Positions 24,025-32,527 of a stretch of DNA of 36,992 bases are shown here, in pieces. The stretch comes from Betaproteobacteria bacterium. Its GTDB lineage: Bacteria > Pseudomonadota > Gammaproteobacteria > Burkholderiales > CAIKXV01. Made by a program: the position numbers and the translations under genes. The DNA lies in assembly GCA_947458265.1 (NCBI GenBank), contig CANGYF010000008.1:1-36992 (forward strand). Direction: 5' to 3'. A model generated the notes under the pieces. That model ran no database searches. It saw only the letters and a list, made by a program, of their open reading frames with translations, and had not been told where the DNA came from. Each line of letters starts with the position of its first letter. Positions within the stretch are counted from its first letter, which is position 1.

Positions 24025-25470
24025 CTAAGGCAATGCGGTGGCCAACAGTCGGATGCCTTTATCGATGTCTGCGACCTTGAGACTCGCGTAGCCGAGAACG
24101 AAGCCGGCACAGCGCTCTTTGCGAAACCTCACTCCCTCAGCATAGAGCGGAGTAACAGGCCAAATGCCGACCCCTCGTTCCTTAGCTGTGTCGACAAATT
24201 GTTGTTCGGCGCTTCTTGGAATACCTTTGAACCAAACAACAACATGCAGCCCCGAGTCCGTCCCTTCGACGCGTACACGGGCGCCCAGATGTCGCGAAAT
24301 CGCCTCCACGATCGCGCTCCTTCGGCGTTCGTTTTCCCGCTTGAGTTTTCGCAGATGGCGTTCGTAGGCTCCGCTGCGAATGAGTTCAGCCAGTACTGAC
24401 TGCTCCAGAACGGGGGCATGCCGATCGGCCAGCTGTTTGGCCTGACGAAACGGTGTGACAAGCGCGGGGGGCAGCACCAGATAGCCCATTCGCAACTGCG
24501 GTGAAAGCGCTTTGGAGAAGGTTCCGATGTAGATCACACGACCGCTGTTATCCAGTGCCTGTAAGGGATCGACCGGTCGTAGTCCGTAGCGGAATTCGCT
24601 GTCATAGTCGTCCTCGATGATCCAACTCGAACGGCGCTGTGCCCAAGACAGTAGCGCGTGGCGGCGACTAATCGACATCACCGATCCCAAGGGAAACTGA
24701 TGCGATGGCGTCACGTAGGCCAGGCTACAACGAGTCTCAGGAAGGGCGGAAGTGACCATCCCCTGCTCGTCTACCGGCGTTGAGACGATCTTGGCGCCTG
24801 CTGCTTCAAAGGTGCGGCGGGCCATCAGGTAACACGGCTCCTCCATCACCACAGCGTTTCCTGGATCAATCAGAAGCTTGGCACAGAGTTCTAGCGCCTG
24901 TTGTGTCCCCTGCACAATCAATACCTGATCGGCCGTGCATTGCAGGCCGCGCGCTCTCATCAGGTAGCCCTGGATTTCCTTTCTTAATAGTTCCTCCCCT
25001 TCCCGGGCTCGGTAGTACAGATGCTGTTGATGGCGAGTCAGCATTCGGCTGTAAAGCCTGCGCCATGTGAGCGTTGGGAAATCTTCGTCAGCAATCGCTC
25101 CGTAAAGAAAATTGATGTGGCGCGGATCTGCCATCGGGGGCTGTGGCAGAGACAGTTGATTTAGCCGTTGTCCGTAGCCCGAAAGCCCAGCGGCTTGTCG
25201 GGCATGTTTGCTGTCGGATGGTTTTTGCTCAATCCGAGCCGACTTAAGTCCGCTCGAAACGCGTGCGCGCGTTCCTGCAGCTGTCTCGATATAACCCTCA
25301 GCGGCGAGTTGTTCATAGATCACCACCACGGTGCTGCGGGAAACGCCAAGGTCAGCCGCAAGCGTCCGCGTGGATGGAAGCTTTTCTCCGGCCATCATGG
25401 CGCCCGAACCGATGCGGGAGCGAATCAGTTCGTAGATCCGGTGAGTATTCGATTCTTGAGCGGCTTTCAA
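24025..25470 (-). CDS. MocR/PdxR-type transcriptional regulator
   Basis: A 481-residue GntR-family regulator with an aminotransferase-like effector domain that binds PLP. Residues 1-75 are the winged helix-turn-helix (LPSTRTLAADLGVSRSTVVV, QLAAEGYIETAAGTRARVSS). The fold-type-I domain includes VIEDDYDSEFRYG-type residues (IIEDDYDSEFRYG, 284-296) and the PLP lysine K320 in GTFSKALSPQLRMGY. No ATG is available at the N-terminus, so the start is TTG at 25470. It is transcribed away from two flavin/PNPOx-like genes; MocR regulators commonly control divergent neighbours involved in vitamin B6 or amine metabolism. Lower GC than the DNA right of 28.6 kb. Confidence 0.92.
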   Translation of the reverse strand: MKAAQESNTHRIYELIRSRIGSGAMMAGEKLPSTRTLAADLGVSRSTVVVIYEQLAAEGYIETAAGTRARVSSGLKSARIEQKPSDSKHARQAAGLSGYGQRLNQLSLPQPPMADPRHINFLYGAIADEDFPTLTWRRLYSRMLTRHQQHLYYRAREGEELLRKEIQGYLMRARGLQCTADQVLIVQGTQQALELCAKLLIDPGNAVVMEEPCYLMARRTFEAAGAKIVSTPVDEQGMVTSALPETRCSLAYVTPSHQFPLGSVMSISRRHALLSWAQRRSSWIIEDDYDSEFRYGLRPVDPLQALDNSGRVIYIGTFSKALSPQLRMGYLVLPPALVTPFRQAKQLADRHAPVLEQSVLAELIRSGAYERHLRKLKRENERRRSAIVEAISRHLGARVRVEGTDSGLHVVVWFKGIPRSAEQQFVDTAKERGVGIWPVTPLYAEGVRFRKERCAGFVLGYASLKVADIDKGIRLLATALP

Positions 25471-25545
25471 CTGGTATGGTGATTATGTGTTTAACTGGAT
25501 CTTCTAATAAAACCAGTTTGATTGCAAGATGGCCCCCTCTATAGC
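25469..25545. promoter_or_regulatory. Operator-like repeats and promoter between divergent genes
   Basis: Two direct repeats, AACTGGT (25469-25475) and AACTGGA (25493-25499), are followed by the inverted copy ACCAGTT (25512-25518). Direct repeats plus an inverted one are typical of MocR operators. A + strand promoter candidate is TTGATT (25518-25523), 16 bases, TATAGC (25540-25545), so the inverted copy abuts the -35 box. The first direct repeat touches the TTG start of the regulator, which would allow autorepression. Confidence 0.55.
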
Positions 25546-25564
25546 CACCTTCTAGGATCAGCCT

Positions 25565-26194
25565 ATGTACATCCCAGCCCATTTCGCGATTGAGCGGCCC
25601 GAGCAGATGCACGCCATTATTGAGCAACACCCACTTGGCGCCCTGGTCACGTCAGGCACCGATGGGCTGGATGCCAATCACATTCCTTTTGAGTTTGATC
25701 CGAACCAAGGCCCGTTCGGCGCACTCACGGCCCATGTCGCTCGCGCTAATCCGGTGTGGCAGCAGTGCAAGGACGGCGCAGAGGTGCTGGTGATCTTTCG
25801 CGGCAACGAGAGCTACATCTCACCCAATTGGTACCCCAGTAAGCACGAGACACACCGGCAGGTACCCACCTGGAACTATGAAGTGGTCCATGTGCATGGC
25901 CGTCTGTCAGTGATGGACGAGGAGCGCTTCGTGCGAGGCGTCGTGGCACGCCTCACACGTACCCATGAGTCCAGCGAACCCAAACCGTGGAAGATGGGTG
26001 ATTCCGCACCCGAGTACATCGACGGCATGCTCAAAGCGATCGTGGGCATCGAAGTTGCCATCACCCGAATGGAGGGCAAAGCTAAGCTCAGCCAGAACCG
26101 CGAGGCGCGCGACCGCCTGAACGCCGCAGACACGCTGCTGGCCAAGGGCGCCGAGGGCTTGGGCAAGGCAATGCGCGAAGCAGGCAAGGAGTGA
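25565..26194 (+). CDS. PaiB-like FMN-binding protein
   Basis: A 209-residue flavin split-barrel protein of the FMN_bind_2 group, historically called negative transcriptional regulators after Bacillus PaiB. It begins MYIPAHFAIERPEQMHAII and contains the diagnostic IFRGNESYISPNWYPSK, HRQVPTWNYEVVHVHG and a late GMLKAIVGIEVAITRMEGKA. Length is typical. ATG 25565 follows a weak AGGA site. The stop lies 2 bases before the next gene's ATG, so the two form an operon that diverges from the MocR-type regulator. Confidence 0.9.
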   Translation: MYIPAHFAIERPEQMHAIIEQHPLGALVTSGTDGLDANHIPFEFDPNQGPFGALTAHVARANPVWQQCKDGAEVLVIFRGNESYISPNWYPSKHETHRQVPTWNYEVVHVHGRLSVMDEERFVRGVVARLTRTHESSEPKPWKMGDSAPEYIDGMLKAIVGIEVAITRMEGKAKLSQNREARDRLNAADTLLAKGAEGLGKAMREAGKE

Positions 26195-26196
26195 CG

Positions 26197-26925
26197 ATGA
26201 AACCCGACCCACAAGCAGGCGCCGGCTATCCAGTGTCTGGCCGCAATCAGGTCAAGCGGCGCCATGACCGCGGCTTTTACGATCACGCCACGGTGCATGC
26301 GCTGCTGGACGCGGCCATGCTGTGCCATGTGTCGTATGTGATCGACGGCCAGCCCTTTTGTACGCCAACCTTCTTTTGGCGTGAGGGCAGCCGCCTGTAT
26401 TGGCACGGCAGCAGCGCCAGCCGGATGTTGCGCAACCTGGCCCAAGGCGAGCCAGCCTGCCTGACGGTCACGCACCTCGACTCGCTGGTGCTGGCGCGGT
26501 CCGGGTTCAATCACTCGGCCGATTACCGATCGGTCATGGCCTTCGGAAAAGCCAAATTGGTTGAGGACCCGCAGGAAAAAGAGCGCGCGTTGGTGATGAT
26601 GGTTGATCGGCTGTATCCGCAGCGTACCGCTGGGCTGCGATCAGCCAGCGCACAGGAGATCAAAGCGACCTCGGTGATTGCCATGGACATTGAGCAGGCG
26701 TCGGCCAAGATCCGCGCACGCGGTGTGGTGGACGATGATGAGGACTATGACTTGCCCATCTATGCCGAGCGCATCCCCGTTGCCATGGTGCTGGGCGAGC
26801 CCGAACCTTGCCCGCGGTTGAAGTCAGGCGTTCAGCGCCCGGCGACGCTGGCTGGATATGCGCCCAATCGGCCACTGCAAGATGCCCTGAAAGAGGCGTA
26901 TGTAAAGAGCTACTTAAAGCCATGA
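26197..26925 (+). CDS. Pyridoxamine 5'-phosphate oxidase family protein
   Basis: A 242-residue flavin split-barrel protein of the Pyridox_ox_2 type. It shows HDRGFYDHATVHALLDAA, the substrate-side YVIDGQPFCTPTFFWREG, RLYWHGSSASRMLRNLAQG and a C-terminal region with EDYDLPIYAERIPVAM. ATG 26197 is chosen because AAGGAG lies 6 bases upstream; GTG 26191 has no spacing. Such proteins are flavin-dependent oxidases or reductases with unknown substrates and are not the biosynthetic PdxH. Together with the PaiB-like gene and the PLP-sensing regulator, a role in B6, polyamine or amine stress is possible. Confidence 0.88.
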   Translation: MKPDPQAGAGYPVSGRNQVKRRHDRGFYDHATVHALLDAAMLCHVSYVIDGQPFCTPTFFWREGSRLYWHGSSASRMLRNLAQGEPACLTVTHLDSLVLARSGFNHSADYRSVMAFGKAKLVEDPQEKERALVMMVDRLYPQRTAGLRSASAQEIKATSVIAMDIEQASAKIRARGVVDDDEDYDLPIYAERIPVAMVLGEPEPCPRLKSGVQRPATLAGYAPNRPLQDALKEAYVKSYLKP

Positions 26926-27147
26926 GGTCCGCGCACCATTTAGAGTGGGACCGAACTCTGGAGCTTGATGGTTCGAATCCCCATCCCCACCAAAAACCGA
27001 TGCTTTTTGACCTGAGCAAGTTATTTATACAATCCCTTCTGGCCCGCCATGAAGATTTCTTCGAGATCTTCAGCTCTTCCACTCCCTTAACGCCCTGATC
27101 TGATTGCTTTTTCAATCAGGCCGCACGGCGGAAACGAAGGGTGTGCA
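26926..27147. other. Gap with tRNA-3'-end-like sequence and a hairpin
   Basis: No gene. At 26966-26992 the sequence GATGGTTCGAATCCCCATCC CCACCA looks like a tRNA T-arm and CCA end, but the stem pairs only in a shifted form (GATGG with CCATC, 9-base loop) and no matching 5' part precedes it. This is a candidate attachment-site remnant. A perfect hairpin CTGATTG-CTTTTT-CAATCAG lies at 27100-27119, between the convergent ends of the PNPOx-like and decarboxylase genes, without a U tract. Confidence 0.4.
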
Positions 27148-28299
27148 TCACGGATTCACGGCTTTCATCGCATCAGTGATGACCGACGCATTGGCGTTCG
27201 GATTGGCGATCACATTCCGGAACCATCTTTCGCCGCGCAGTGTGACTGTGGATGCCATGCCCTGGGGCAGTGACCGATGCCAACCATCGAACAGGTGGGC
27301 GTCCTTCGGCCGCCAGTTGACGACGCCCGTAACTGGCCTGGCAAGCAATTCCAGCCGATCATCATGGTCGACATGATTGGCAATGGCCTCAGCTACGTAT
27401 ATGCAATGCTCAATACGGGCTGCGAGACCCTCTCTGCCCCAGGCCATCAGGGTTGCAAGCAAGGGCGTCGCCATCGCGCCGTGGGAGCCGAGTACTCCGA
27501 TGTTCGGCACCGCCAGGTAGGCTCCGCCAAAACTCGTCGCTTCATGCGCCTTGTCGACATCCTTGAAGAAGACCAGCGCGGATTCCTTGGGTTGAAACAG
27601 CCATTTATGGGCAGAGACAGCTACGGAGTCAGCCTTTTCGAGGCCATCGAGGCGGTCACTCATTCGGGTCAACCGCATGGGGCCTGCCCAAGCTGCATCG
27701 ACATGAGTCCATGCTGCAAGGCCGCAGAGCGCCAGAGGATCAACGGCACCCGTGCTGGTCGTGCCAGCAGTCAACACCATAGCTGAACGGGACAAGTCGG
27801 ACGGCAATGCGTCTTCGACCATCGCTCCCATGCGGTCCGTCGGTATCTGGCGCAGCTTCAAGCCGAGGATATGGGCCGCTTTGGCAATCGACAGATGGGC
27901 CATATCTGAAGCAACGACTTCAGTAACGCCAACGCAATCGCGCGCGGCCCAAAGCGCAGTCAGGTTTGCCAGCGTGGATCCCGGTGTCATGTGTCCACCG
28001 GTCATTCCGAAACAGGGCGCCAGCCAACTGACCACTCGCTGTTCAAGTTGCCTTGCCACCGGGCCGGTTGCCGGATGAAGCAGATTCTGGTTCAGCCGAG
28101 CGTTCCATTGCGTCGTGGCCCAGGTGATCCACGGCGTAGGGGGATCCATATGCGCGGCAGCCAGTTCCGAGCCCAGGTACGCTGCCGAATTGAAGACATG
28201 GGGAGCAAGCCATTCGATCGCTTGATTCGAAGTCACGCCGGTTTCCGGCAACGTCTTGGGTAACGCTTGGGGGTGGACTGCCGTCGGCCCCTCGCACAT
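27148..28299 (-). CDS. PLP-dependent decarboxylase family protein, 5' end uncertain
   Basis: A 383-residue group II (glutamate/aromatic amino acid) decarboxylase-like enzyme. PLP-site features are THVDAAWAG (D201) and SVAVSAHKWLFQ (H231, K232 forming the Schiff base), with GGHMTPGSTLANLTAL upstream. It is shorter than the usual 450-500 residues. ATG 28299 lacks a ribosome-binding site, and the frame stays open upstream with plausible coding text (DPDFQPDLDSLTRAISL) but no start codon, so the 5' end may have been lost in a rearrangement. Substrate not predictable. Confidence 0.8.
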   Translation of the reverse strand: MCEGPTAVHPQALPKTLPETGVTSNQAIEWLAPHVFNSAAYLGSELAAAHMDPPTPWITWATTQWNARLNQNLLHPATGPVARQLEQRVVSWLAPCFGMTGGHMTPGSTLANLTALWAARDCVGVTEVVASDMAHLSIAKAAHILGLKLRQIPTDRMGAMVEDALPSDLSRSAMVLTAGTTSTGAVDPLALCGLAAWTHVDAAWAGPMRLTRMSDRLDGLEKADSVAVSAHKWLFQPKESALVFFKDVDKAHEATSFGGAYLAVPNIGVLGSHGAMATPLLATLMAWGREGLAARIEHCIYVAEAIANHVDHDDRLELLARPVTGVVNWRPKDAHLFDGWHRSLPQGMASTVTLRGERWFRNVIANPNANASVITDAMKAVNP

Positions 28300-28649
28300 C
28301 AGCGAAATGGCCCGAGTCAGTGAATCCAGGTCGGGTTGAAAGTCGGGATCCAGAATGCACCTCGCCCGAAAATCCCGATTGTAGATTGTCGTTCTGATTC
28401 GGCCTTCTGGTTCGATGGGTTCGAACTCCGGCCCTCGCCCAAGGCACGCGGGGCTTCTTGCCGTGGGCTCCTGGCTGACCTTTCGGCAACGACCGGCCGG
28501 GGCGACTGCATGACGACAGCACCGTCACGCCCGTCGCCGCTTGCGCGCACCACCGGCGACCGCTAGAGTGAGAATGCTTCAGAATTTTTGCTAAAAACTT
28601 GCGCGCCGCACAATGGCGCCGGTCCATTCACAACAGGAGGAGAACCACC
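28300..28649. other. Intergenic stretch and 5' region of the TRAP operon
   Basis: This 350-base stretch has no confident gene. Its left part (28300-28370) continues the decarboxylase frame on the minus strand without a start codon. At 28415-28441 there is another T-loop-like GGGTTCGAACTCC. GC content rises from here rightward, so a recombination boundary may lie here. A promoter for dctP should be near 28560-28610, where an A/T-rich GAATTTTTGCTAAAAAC occurs, but no convincing -35/-10 pair was found. Confidence 0.4.
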
Positions 28650-29807
28650 GTGGGAGAACACGCAGTCCCGACGAAGTCCATTCCGCGCCGGCGCAAGTTC
28701 CTTGCAGGTGCTGCCCTGGGTACAGGCGTTGCCGCCGGGTTTCCCATGGTCGCGCGAGCGCAGCAGCCGATCACCCTGCGCTGGCAGAGCACGTGGCCGG
28801 CGAAGGACATCTTCCATGAGTACGCGCTCGACTACGCGAAGAAGGTCAACGAGATGTCGGGCGGCAGGCTCAGGATCGATGTGCTGCCGGCAGGTGCCGT
28901 GGTCAGGGCGTTCGATCTGATCGACGCGGTCGCCAAGGGCACCCTGGACGGTGGTCACGGGGTTTCTGCGTACTGGTACGGCAAGAACAGTGCCTTTTCC
29001 CTGTTCGGTACCGGGCCCGCGGTCGGCATGGATGCCAACAACTTCCTCGCCTGGATGGCATACGGCGGCGGCCAGGCGCTGTACGACGAGCTGGTGCACA
29101 ACGTGCTCAACCTCGACGTGGTCGGTTTCGTATACGGCCCGATGCCCACCCAGCCGCTGGGCTGGTTCAAGAAGCCGGTGCAGAACGCCGCCCAGCTCAA
29201 GGGGCTGAAGTACCGCACCGTCGGCCTGTCCATCGACGTGTTCAAGGCGATGGGCGCTTCGGTGAATGCGCTGCCCGGCGGCGAGATCGTGCCGGCGATG
29301 GATCGCGGCCTGCTCGACGCAGCCGAGTTCAACAACGCCAGCTCCGATCGGCTGCTCGGCTTCCCGGACGTGTCCAAGACCTGCATGCTGCAGAGCTACC
29401 ACCAGCCGGCCGAGGCTTTCGAGATCCTGTTCAACCGCAAGCGGTACGACGCACTGCCTGCAGACATGAAGTCGATCCTGAAGATCGCGGCAGAAGCGGC
29501 CAGCGCAGACATGTCGTGGAAGGCAATCCACCGCTATTCTCAGGACTACATCGAGATGCGCGAGAAGCAGGGCGTGCGCTTCTTCAAGACGCCGGATGAC
29601 ATCCTGCGGGCGCAGATGCGGGCCTGGTCGACGGTCGTCGACGAGAAGCGCAAAGAGAATCCCTTCTTCGCGAAGGTGCTCGACTCGCAGATGGCCTGGG
29701 CGCGCCGCACGGTGACCTGGTCGATGGACACGCTGGTGGATCCGCGCATCGCGTACAACCACTGGTTCGGCCAGAAACCCGCACCCGCAGCGCCAGCCAA
29801 GAAGTAA
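28650..29807 (+). CDS. dctP: TRAP transporter substrate-binding protein (DctP type)
   Basis: Periplasmic solute receptor of a TRAP transporter, 385 residues. The start is GTG 28650 with a strong AGGAGGAGA at 28635-28643. A twin-arginine signal is visible: R13-R14-R15-K-F-L, a hydrophobic stretch and a likely cut after residue 37 (ARA-QQ), so it is probably exported folded by Tat. The mature part begins ITLRWQSTWPAKDIFHEYA and includes LKGLKYRTVGLSIDVFKAMG and the end of helix PGGEIVPAMDRGLLDAAEF, typical of DctP-like receptors for organic or keto acids. A strong hairpin follows before the membrane subunit genes. Ligand not predictable. Confidence 0.92.
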   Translation: MGEHAVPTKSIPRRRKFLAGAALGTGVAAGFPMVARAQQPITLRWQSTWPAKDIFHEYALDYAKKVNEMSGGRLRIDVLPAGAVVRAFDLIDAVAKGTLDGGHGVSAYWYGKNSAFSLFGTGPAVGMDANNFLAWMAYGGGQALYDELVHNVLNLDVVGFVYGPMPTQPLGWFKKPVQNAAQLKGLKYRTVGLSIDVFKAMGASVNALPGGEIVPAMDRGLLDAAEFNNASSDRLLGFPDVSKTCMLQSYHQPAEAFEILFNRKRYDALPADMKSILKIAAEAASADMSWKAIHRYSQDYIEMREKQGVRFFKTPDDILRAQMRAWSTVVDEKRKENPFFAKVLDSQMAWARRTVTWSMDTLVDPRIAYNHWFGQKPAPAAPAKK

Positions 29808-29842
29808 ACGCACGCCGCTCGGCATAGACGTTGCTCTCGACG

Positions 29843-29878
29843 ATCACCCTCCGCCGTAGCGGAGGGTGATTTCTTTTT
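29843..29878 (+). terminator. Strong hairpin between dctP and dctQ
   Basis: ATCACCCTCCGC (29843-29854) pairs perfectly with GCGGAGGGTGAT (29859-29870), loop CGTA, then TTCTTTTT. It has full rho-independent terminator form inside what should be one operon, so it probably lets only part of transcription continue into dctQM, giving more receptor than membrane protein. Confidence 0.85.
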
Positions 29879-29891
29879 GGAAGGATGCACC

Positions 29892-30494
29892 ATGCAGGGG
29901 TGGCTGCTGGCGGTCGACCGGATCAGCGCGTTCTTCGGCAAGGCCTTCGCCTGGCTGATCGTCGGCTTGACGCTGCTGATCAGCGTCGAGGTGTTCTGTC
30001 GCTATGTCCTCAACTCGCCGAACGACTGGGTCTGGGACACGACGTACATCATGTACGGCACCCTGTTCATGATGGCGGGCGCCTACACCCTCTCCCGCAA
30101 CGGACATGTCCGTGGTGACGTGCTGTACGGATTCTTTCCGGTCCGCGTGCAGGCCGGCCTCGACCTGCTGCTCTACTTCCTGTTCTTCTTCCCGGGCGTG
30201 GTGGCGCTGGTCTGGGCCGGAACCACCTTTGCGGAAGCCAGCTGGGCCATCCGCGAGCATTCGTCGGTTACCGCCTCCGGCCCCCCGGTCTACCACTTCA
30301 AGACCTTTATCCCGGTCGCGGGCGCGTTGCTCCTGTTGCAGGGCATCGCCGAAGTGGTGCGCTGCGTGATCACGCTGCGCGAAGGCGCCTGGCCAGCGCG
30401 CCTGCACGACGTCGAGGAAGTCGACGTGGACAAACTCAAGAAGATGGTCGGCGTGGATGTTCCCGTCGCGCCGGCGCAGGAGGGCGCGCGATGA
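29892..30494 (+). CDS. dctQ: TRAP transporter small membrane subunit (DctQ type)
   Basis: A 200-residue inner membrane protein with about four transmembrane helices (FAWLIVGLTLLISVEVFCRY, then TYIMYGTLFMMAGAYTL, then LLLYFLFFFPGVVALVWAG, then FIPVAGALLLLQGIAEVV). VEVFCRYVLNSPNDWVWD is characteristic of DctQ. ATG 29892 follows GGAAGGA; an in-frame ATG at 29877 is inside the terminator T-tract and less likely. The stop overlaps dctM by ATGA. It pairs with the large subunit to form the sodium-driven transporter. Confidence 0.9.
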   Translation: MQGWLLAVDRISAFFGKAFAWLIVGLTLLISVEVFCRYVLNSPNDWVWDTTYIMYGTLFMMAGAYTLSRNGHVRGDVLYGFFPVRVQAGLDLLLYFLFFFPGVVALVWAGTTFAEASWAIREHSSVTASGPPVYHFKTFIPVAGALLLLQGIAEVVRCVITLREGAWPARLHDVEEVDVDKLKKMVGVDVPVAPAQEGAR

Positions 30495-32488
30495 CAGGGA
30501 TGAAATTCGGCTTGTCGTTGATGGGCATCATCGTGATGGTCTGCGTGGTGCTGTTTCCTTCGCCGGGCGACATGACGAACGGGCACCTCGGCCTGCTGAT
30601 GCTCGCGCTGATCGTCGTGGCCATCATGCTCGGTTTTCCCACGGCGTTCACGCTGATGGGCATGGGCATGTTCTTCGGCTGGCTGGCCTTCGATTTCGAT
30701 ACCGCCAAGGTACTCGACCTCATGGTGCAGCGGACCTACTGGGTGATGACGAACGATGTACTCATCGCCATCCCGCTGTTCGTGTTCATGGGGTACGTCG
30801 TCGAGCGGGCCAACATCATCGACATGCTGTTCCGCAGCCTGCACCTGTCCCTGTCGCGACTGCCCGCATCGCTGGCCGTGGCGACGCTCATCACCTGCGC
30901 CGTCTTCGCGACGGCGACCGGGATCGTGGGTGCCGTCGTCACGTTGATGGGGCTGCTGGCCTTTCCGGCGATGCTGCGCCACGGCTATGACGTGCGCCTG
31001 GCCGCAGGGGCGATCACGGCCGGCGGCTGTCTCGGCATCCTGATCCCGCCTTCCATCATGCTGATCGTCTACGGCGCAACCGCGGGCGTATCGGTGGTCA
31101 AGCTCTACGCGGGCGCCTTCCTGCCCGGATTGATGCTGGCCACCCTCTACATCGGATACGTGATGCTCGTGGGATGGTGGAAGCCTCACCTTGCACCACG
31201 CCTGTCGGAGGAAGAACAGCGTATCCCGCCCCCACCCTGGGCCGAGGCTGCGATGTCGACCTATGGCCGCGGCGTCCTGGGTTCGATCTGGGCGGCGTTG
31301 CTCGCACCGCGTCGCTTCCTGGCGGCCAGGACGGCGGCAGGCGTGGCTCCGGAGCGCCGGGAGGTCGCGGTGAAGGCGCTGGTCAGCGCGGCACCGGCTC
31401 TCGCGGTGCTGGGTATGGTGGTGGTGATCCTGGCCTACTACGACGCGAGATCGCGTATCGATGCGCCGCTGGATGGGGCAGCGCCGATTGAAATGGGCAT
31501 CTCGTCCAGCGCGGGTGCCGATACCCAGCTCTCCGTCACCGGCCTGGCCGAGCCGCCGCCGAGCGAAACGCCTGAGCCTTCCGCGACCGGGCTTTCCGAA
31601 CCGCCCCCCGCAGCCTCGACGGAGCAACTTCAGCCGCTGGGCAGCGTGGCGGAACCGGCGGCGCCCCAGGAGAGCCCGCTGTCGGCGCAAGCGCCCCCGC
31701 CGGATGCCGTGGCCGCCGACAGGCCCCAGGGGTTCGACTGGGGCCGGCTACTGATCGGGTTCACCGTGGTCCTTGGCGGGGTGTCGGCATGGTTCTACTG
31801 GCGCACCGATTACAAGCGCATCCATGTGCTGCAAATGCTGCTGAAATCATTCTTCCCGCTGACGATGCTGATCCTGATGGTGCTCGGGTCGATCGTGTTC
31901 GGCCTGGCGACACCCACCGAAGCCGCGGCGATCGGTTCGCTCGGCGGCGTCGTGCTCGCCCTGCTGTACCGGCAACTCACCTGGCCGAGGCTGAAGGAGT
32001 CGGTGTTCCTGACGGCGCGCACGACGGCCATGGTCTGCTGGCTGTTCGTCGGCTCCAGCATATTCTCGGCCTCCTTCGCGCTGCTCGGCGGCCAGGCCCT
32101 CATCGAGGGGTGGGTGCTGTCGATGGACCTGTCGCCCCTCCAGTTCATGCTGCTCGCCCAGGCCATCATCTTCCTGCTGGGCTGGCCGCTGGAGTGGACC
32201 GAGATCATCGTGATCTTCATGCCGATCTTCATTCCACTGCTGAGCCATTTCAACATCGACCCGCTGTTCTTCGGGCTGCTGGTGGCGCTGAACCTGCAGA
32301 CTGCGTTCCTGTCCCCACCTGTTGCGATGGCAGCCTTCTACCTGAAGGGTGTGTCACCACCGCACGTGACGCTGAACCAGATCTTCGCCGGAATGATGCC
32401 GTTCATGGTGATCCAGATCATCGCCCTGGCCCTGCTCTACACGTTCCCGCAGATCGGCCTGTGGCTGCCTAACGAGCTGTACAAGTAG
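30491..32488 (+). CDS. dctM: TRAP transporter large membrane subunit (DctM), with long insertion
   Basis: A 665-residue permease; typical DctM proteins are about 430 residues. The two conserved halves are present (residues about 1-228 with AGAITAGGCLGILIPPSIML, and about 444-665 with ATPTEAAAIGSLGGVVLAL and the end LLYTFPQIGLWLP). Between them is an insertion of about 215 residues with two extra hydrophobic helices (around 293-316 and 418-437). These flank a Pro/Ala/Glu/Ser-rich linker (337-416) that repeats TGLAEPPP / TGLSEPPP. The insert probably sits outside the transport core. Overlaps dctQ. Confidence 0.9.
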   Translation: MTGMKFGLSLMGIIVMVCVVLFPSPGDMTNGHLGLLMLALIVVAIMLGFPTAFTLMGMGMFFGWLAFDFDTAKVLDLMVQRTYWVMTNDVLIAIPLFVFMGYVVERANIIDMLFRSLHLSLSRLPASLAVATLITCAVFATATGIVGAVVTLMGLLAFPAMLRHGYDVRLAAGAITAGGCLGILIPPSIMLIVYGATAGVSVVKLYAGAFLPGLMLATLYIGYVMLVGWWKPHLAPRLSEEEQRIPPPPWAEAAMSTYGRGVLGSIWAALLAPRRFLAARTAAGVAPERREVAVKALVSAAPALAVLGMVVVILAYYDARSRIDAPLDGAAPIEMGISSSAGADTQLSVTGLAEPPPSETPEPSATGLSEPPPAASTEQLQPLGSVAEPAAPQESPLSAQAPPPDAVAADRPQGFDWGRLLIGFTVVLGGVSAWFYWRTDYKRIHVLQMLLKSFFPLTMLILMVLGSIVFGLATPTEAAAIGSLGGVVLALLYRQLTWPRLKESVFLTARTTAMVCWLFVGSSIFSASFALLGGQALIEGWVLSMDLSPLQFMLLAQAIIFLLGWPLEWTEIIVIFMPIFIPLLSHFNIDPLFFGLLVALNLQTAFLSPPVAMAAFYLKGVSPPHVTLNQIFAGMMPFMVIQIIALALLYTFPQIGLWLPNELYK

Positions 32489-32527
32489 CGCGGGAGGAAC
32501 CCCGCGCGCCGGCGACGCTGCTCAGCA

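Noticed and set aside
26966-26992. An intact tRNA gene
   Set aside because: Only the T-arm and CCA-like end are present; T-stem pairing is imperfect and there is no acceptor 5' strand, D-arm or anticodon arm in register upstream.
28563-29825. Long minus-strand open frame opposite dctP (and a similar one at 34517-35533 opposite the MFS gene)
   Set aside because: They mirror well-supported genes in GC-rich DNA, are His/Arg/Asp-rich with no recognisable fold, and have no ribosome-binding sites.
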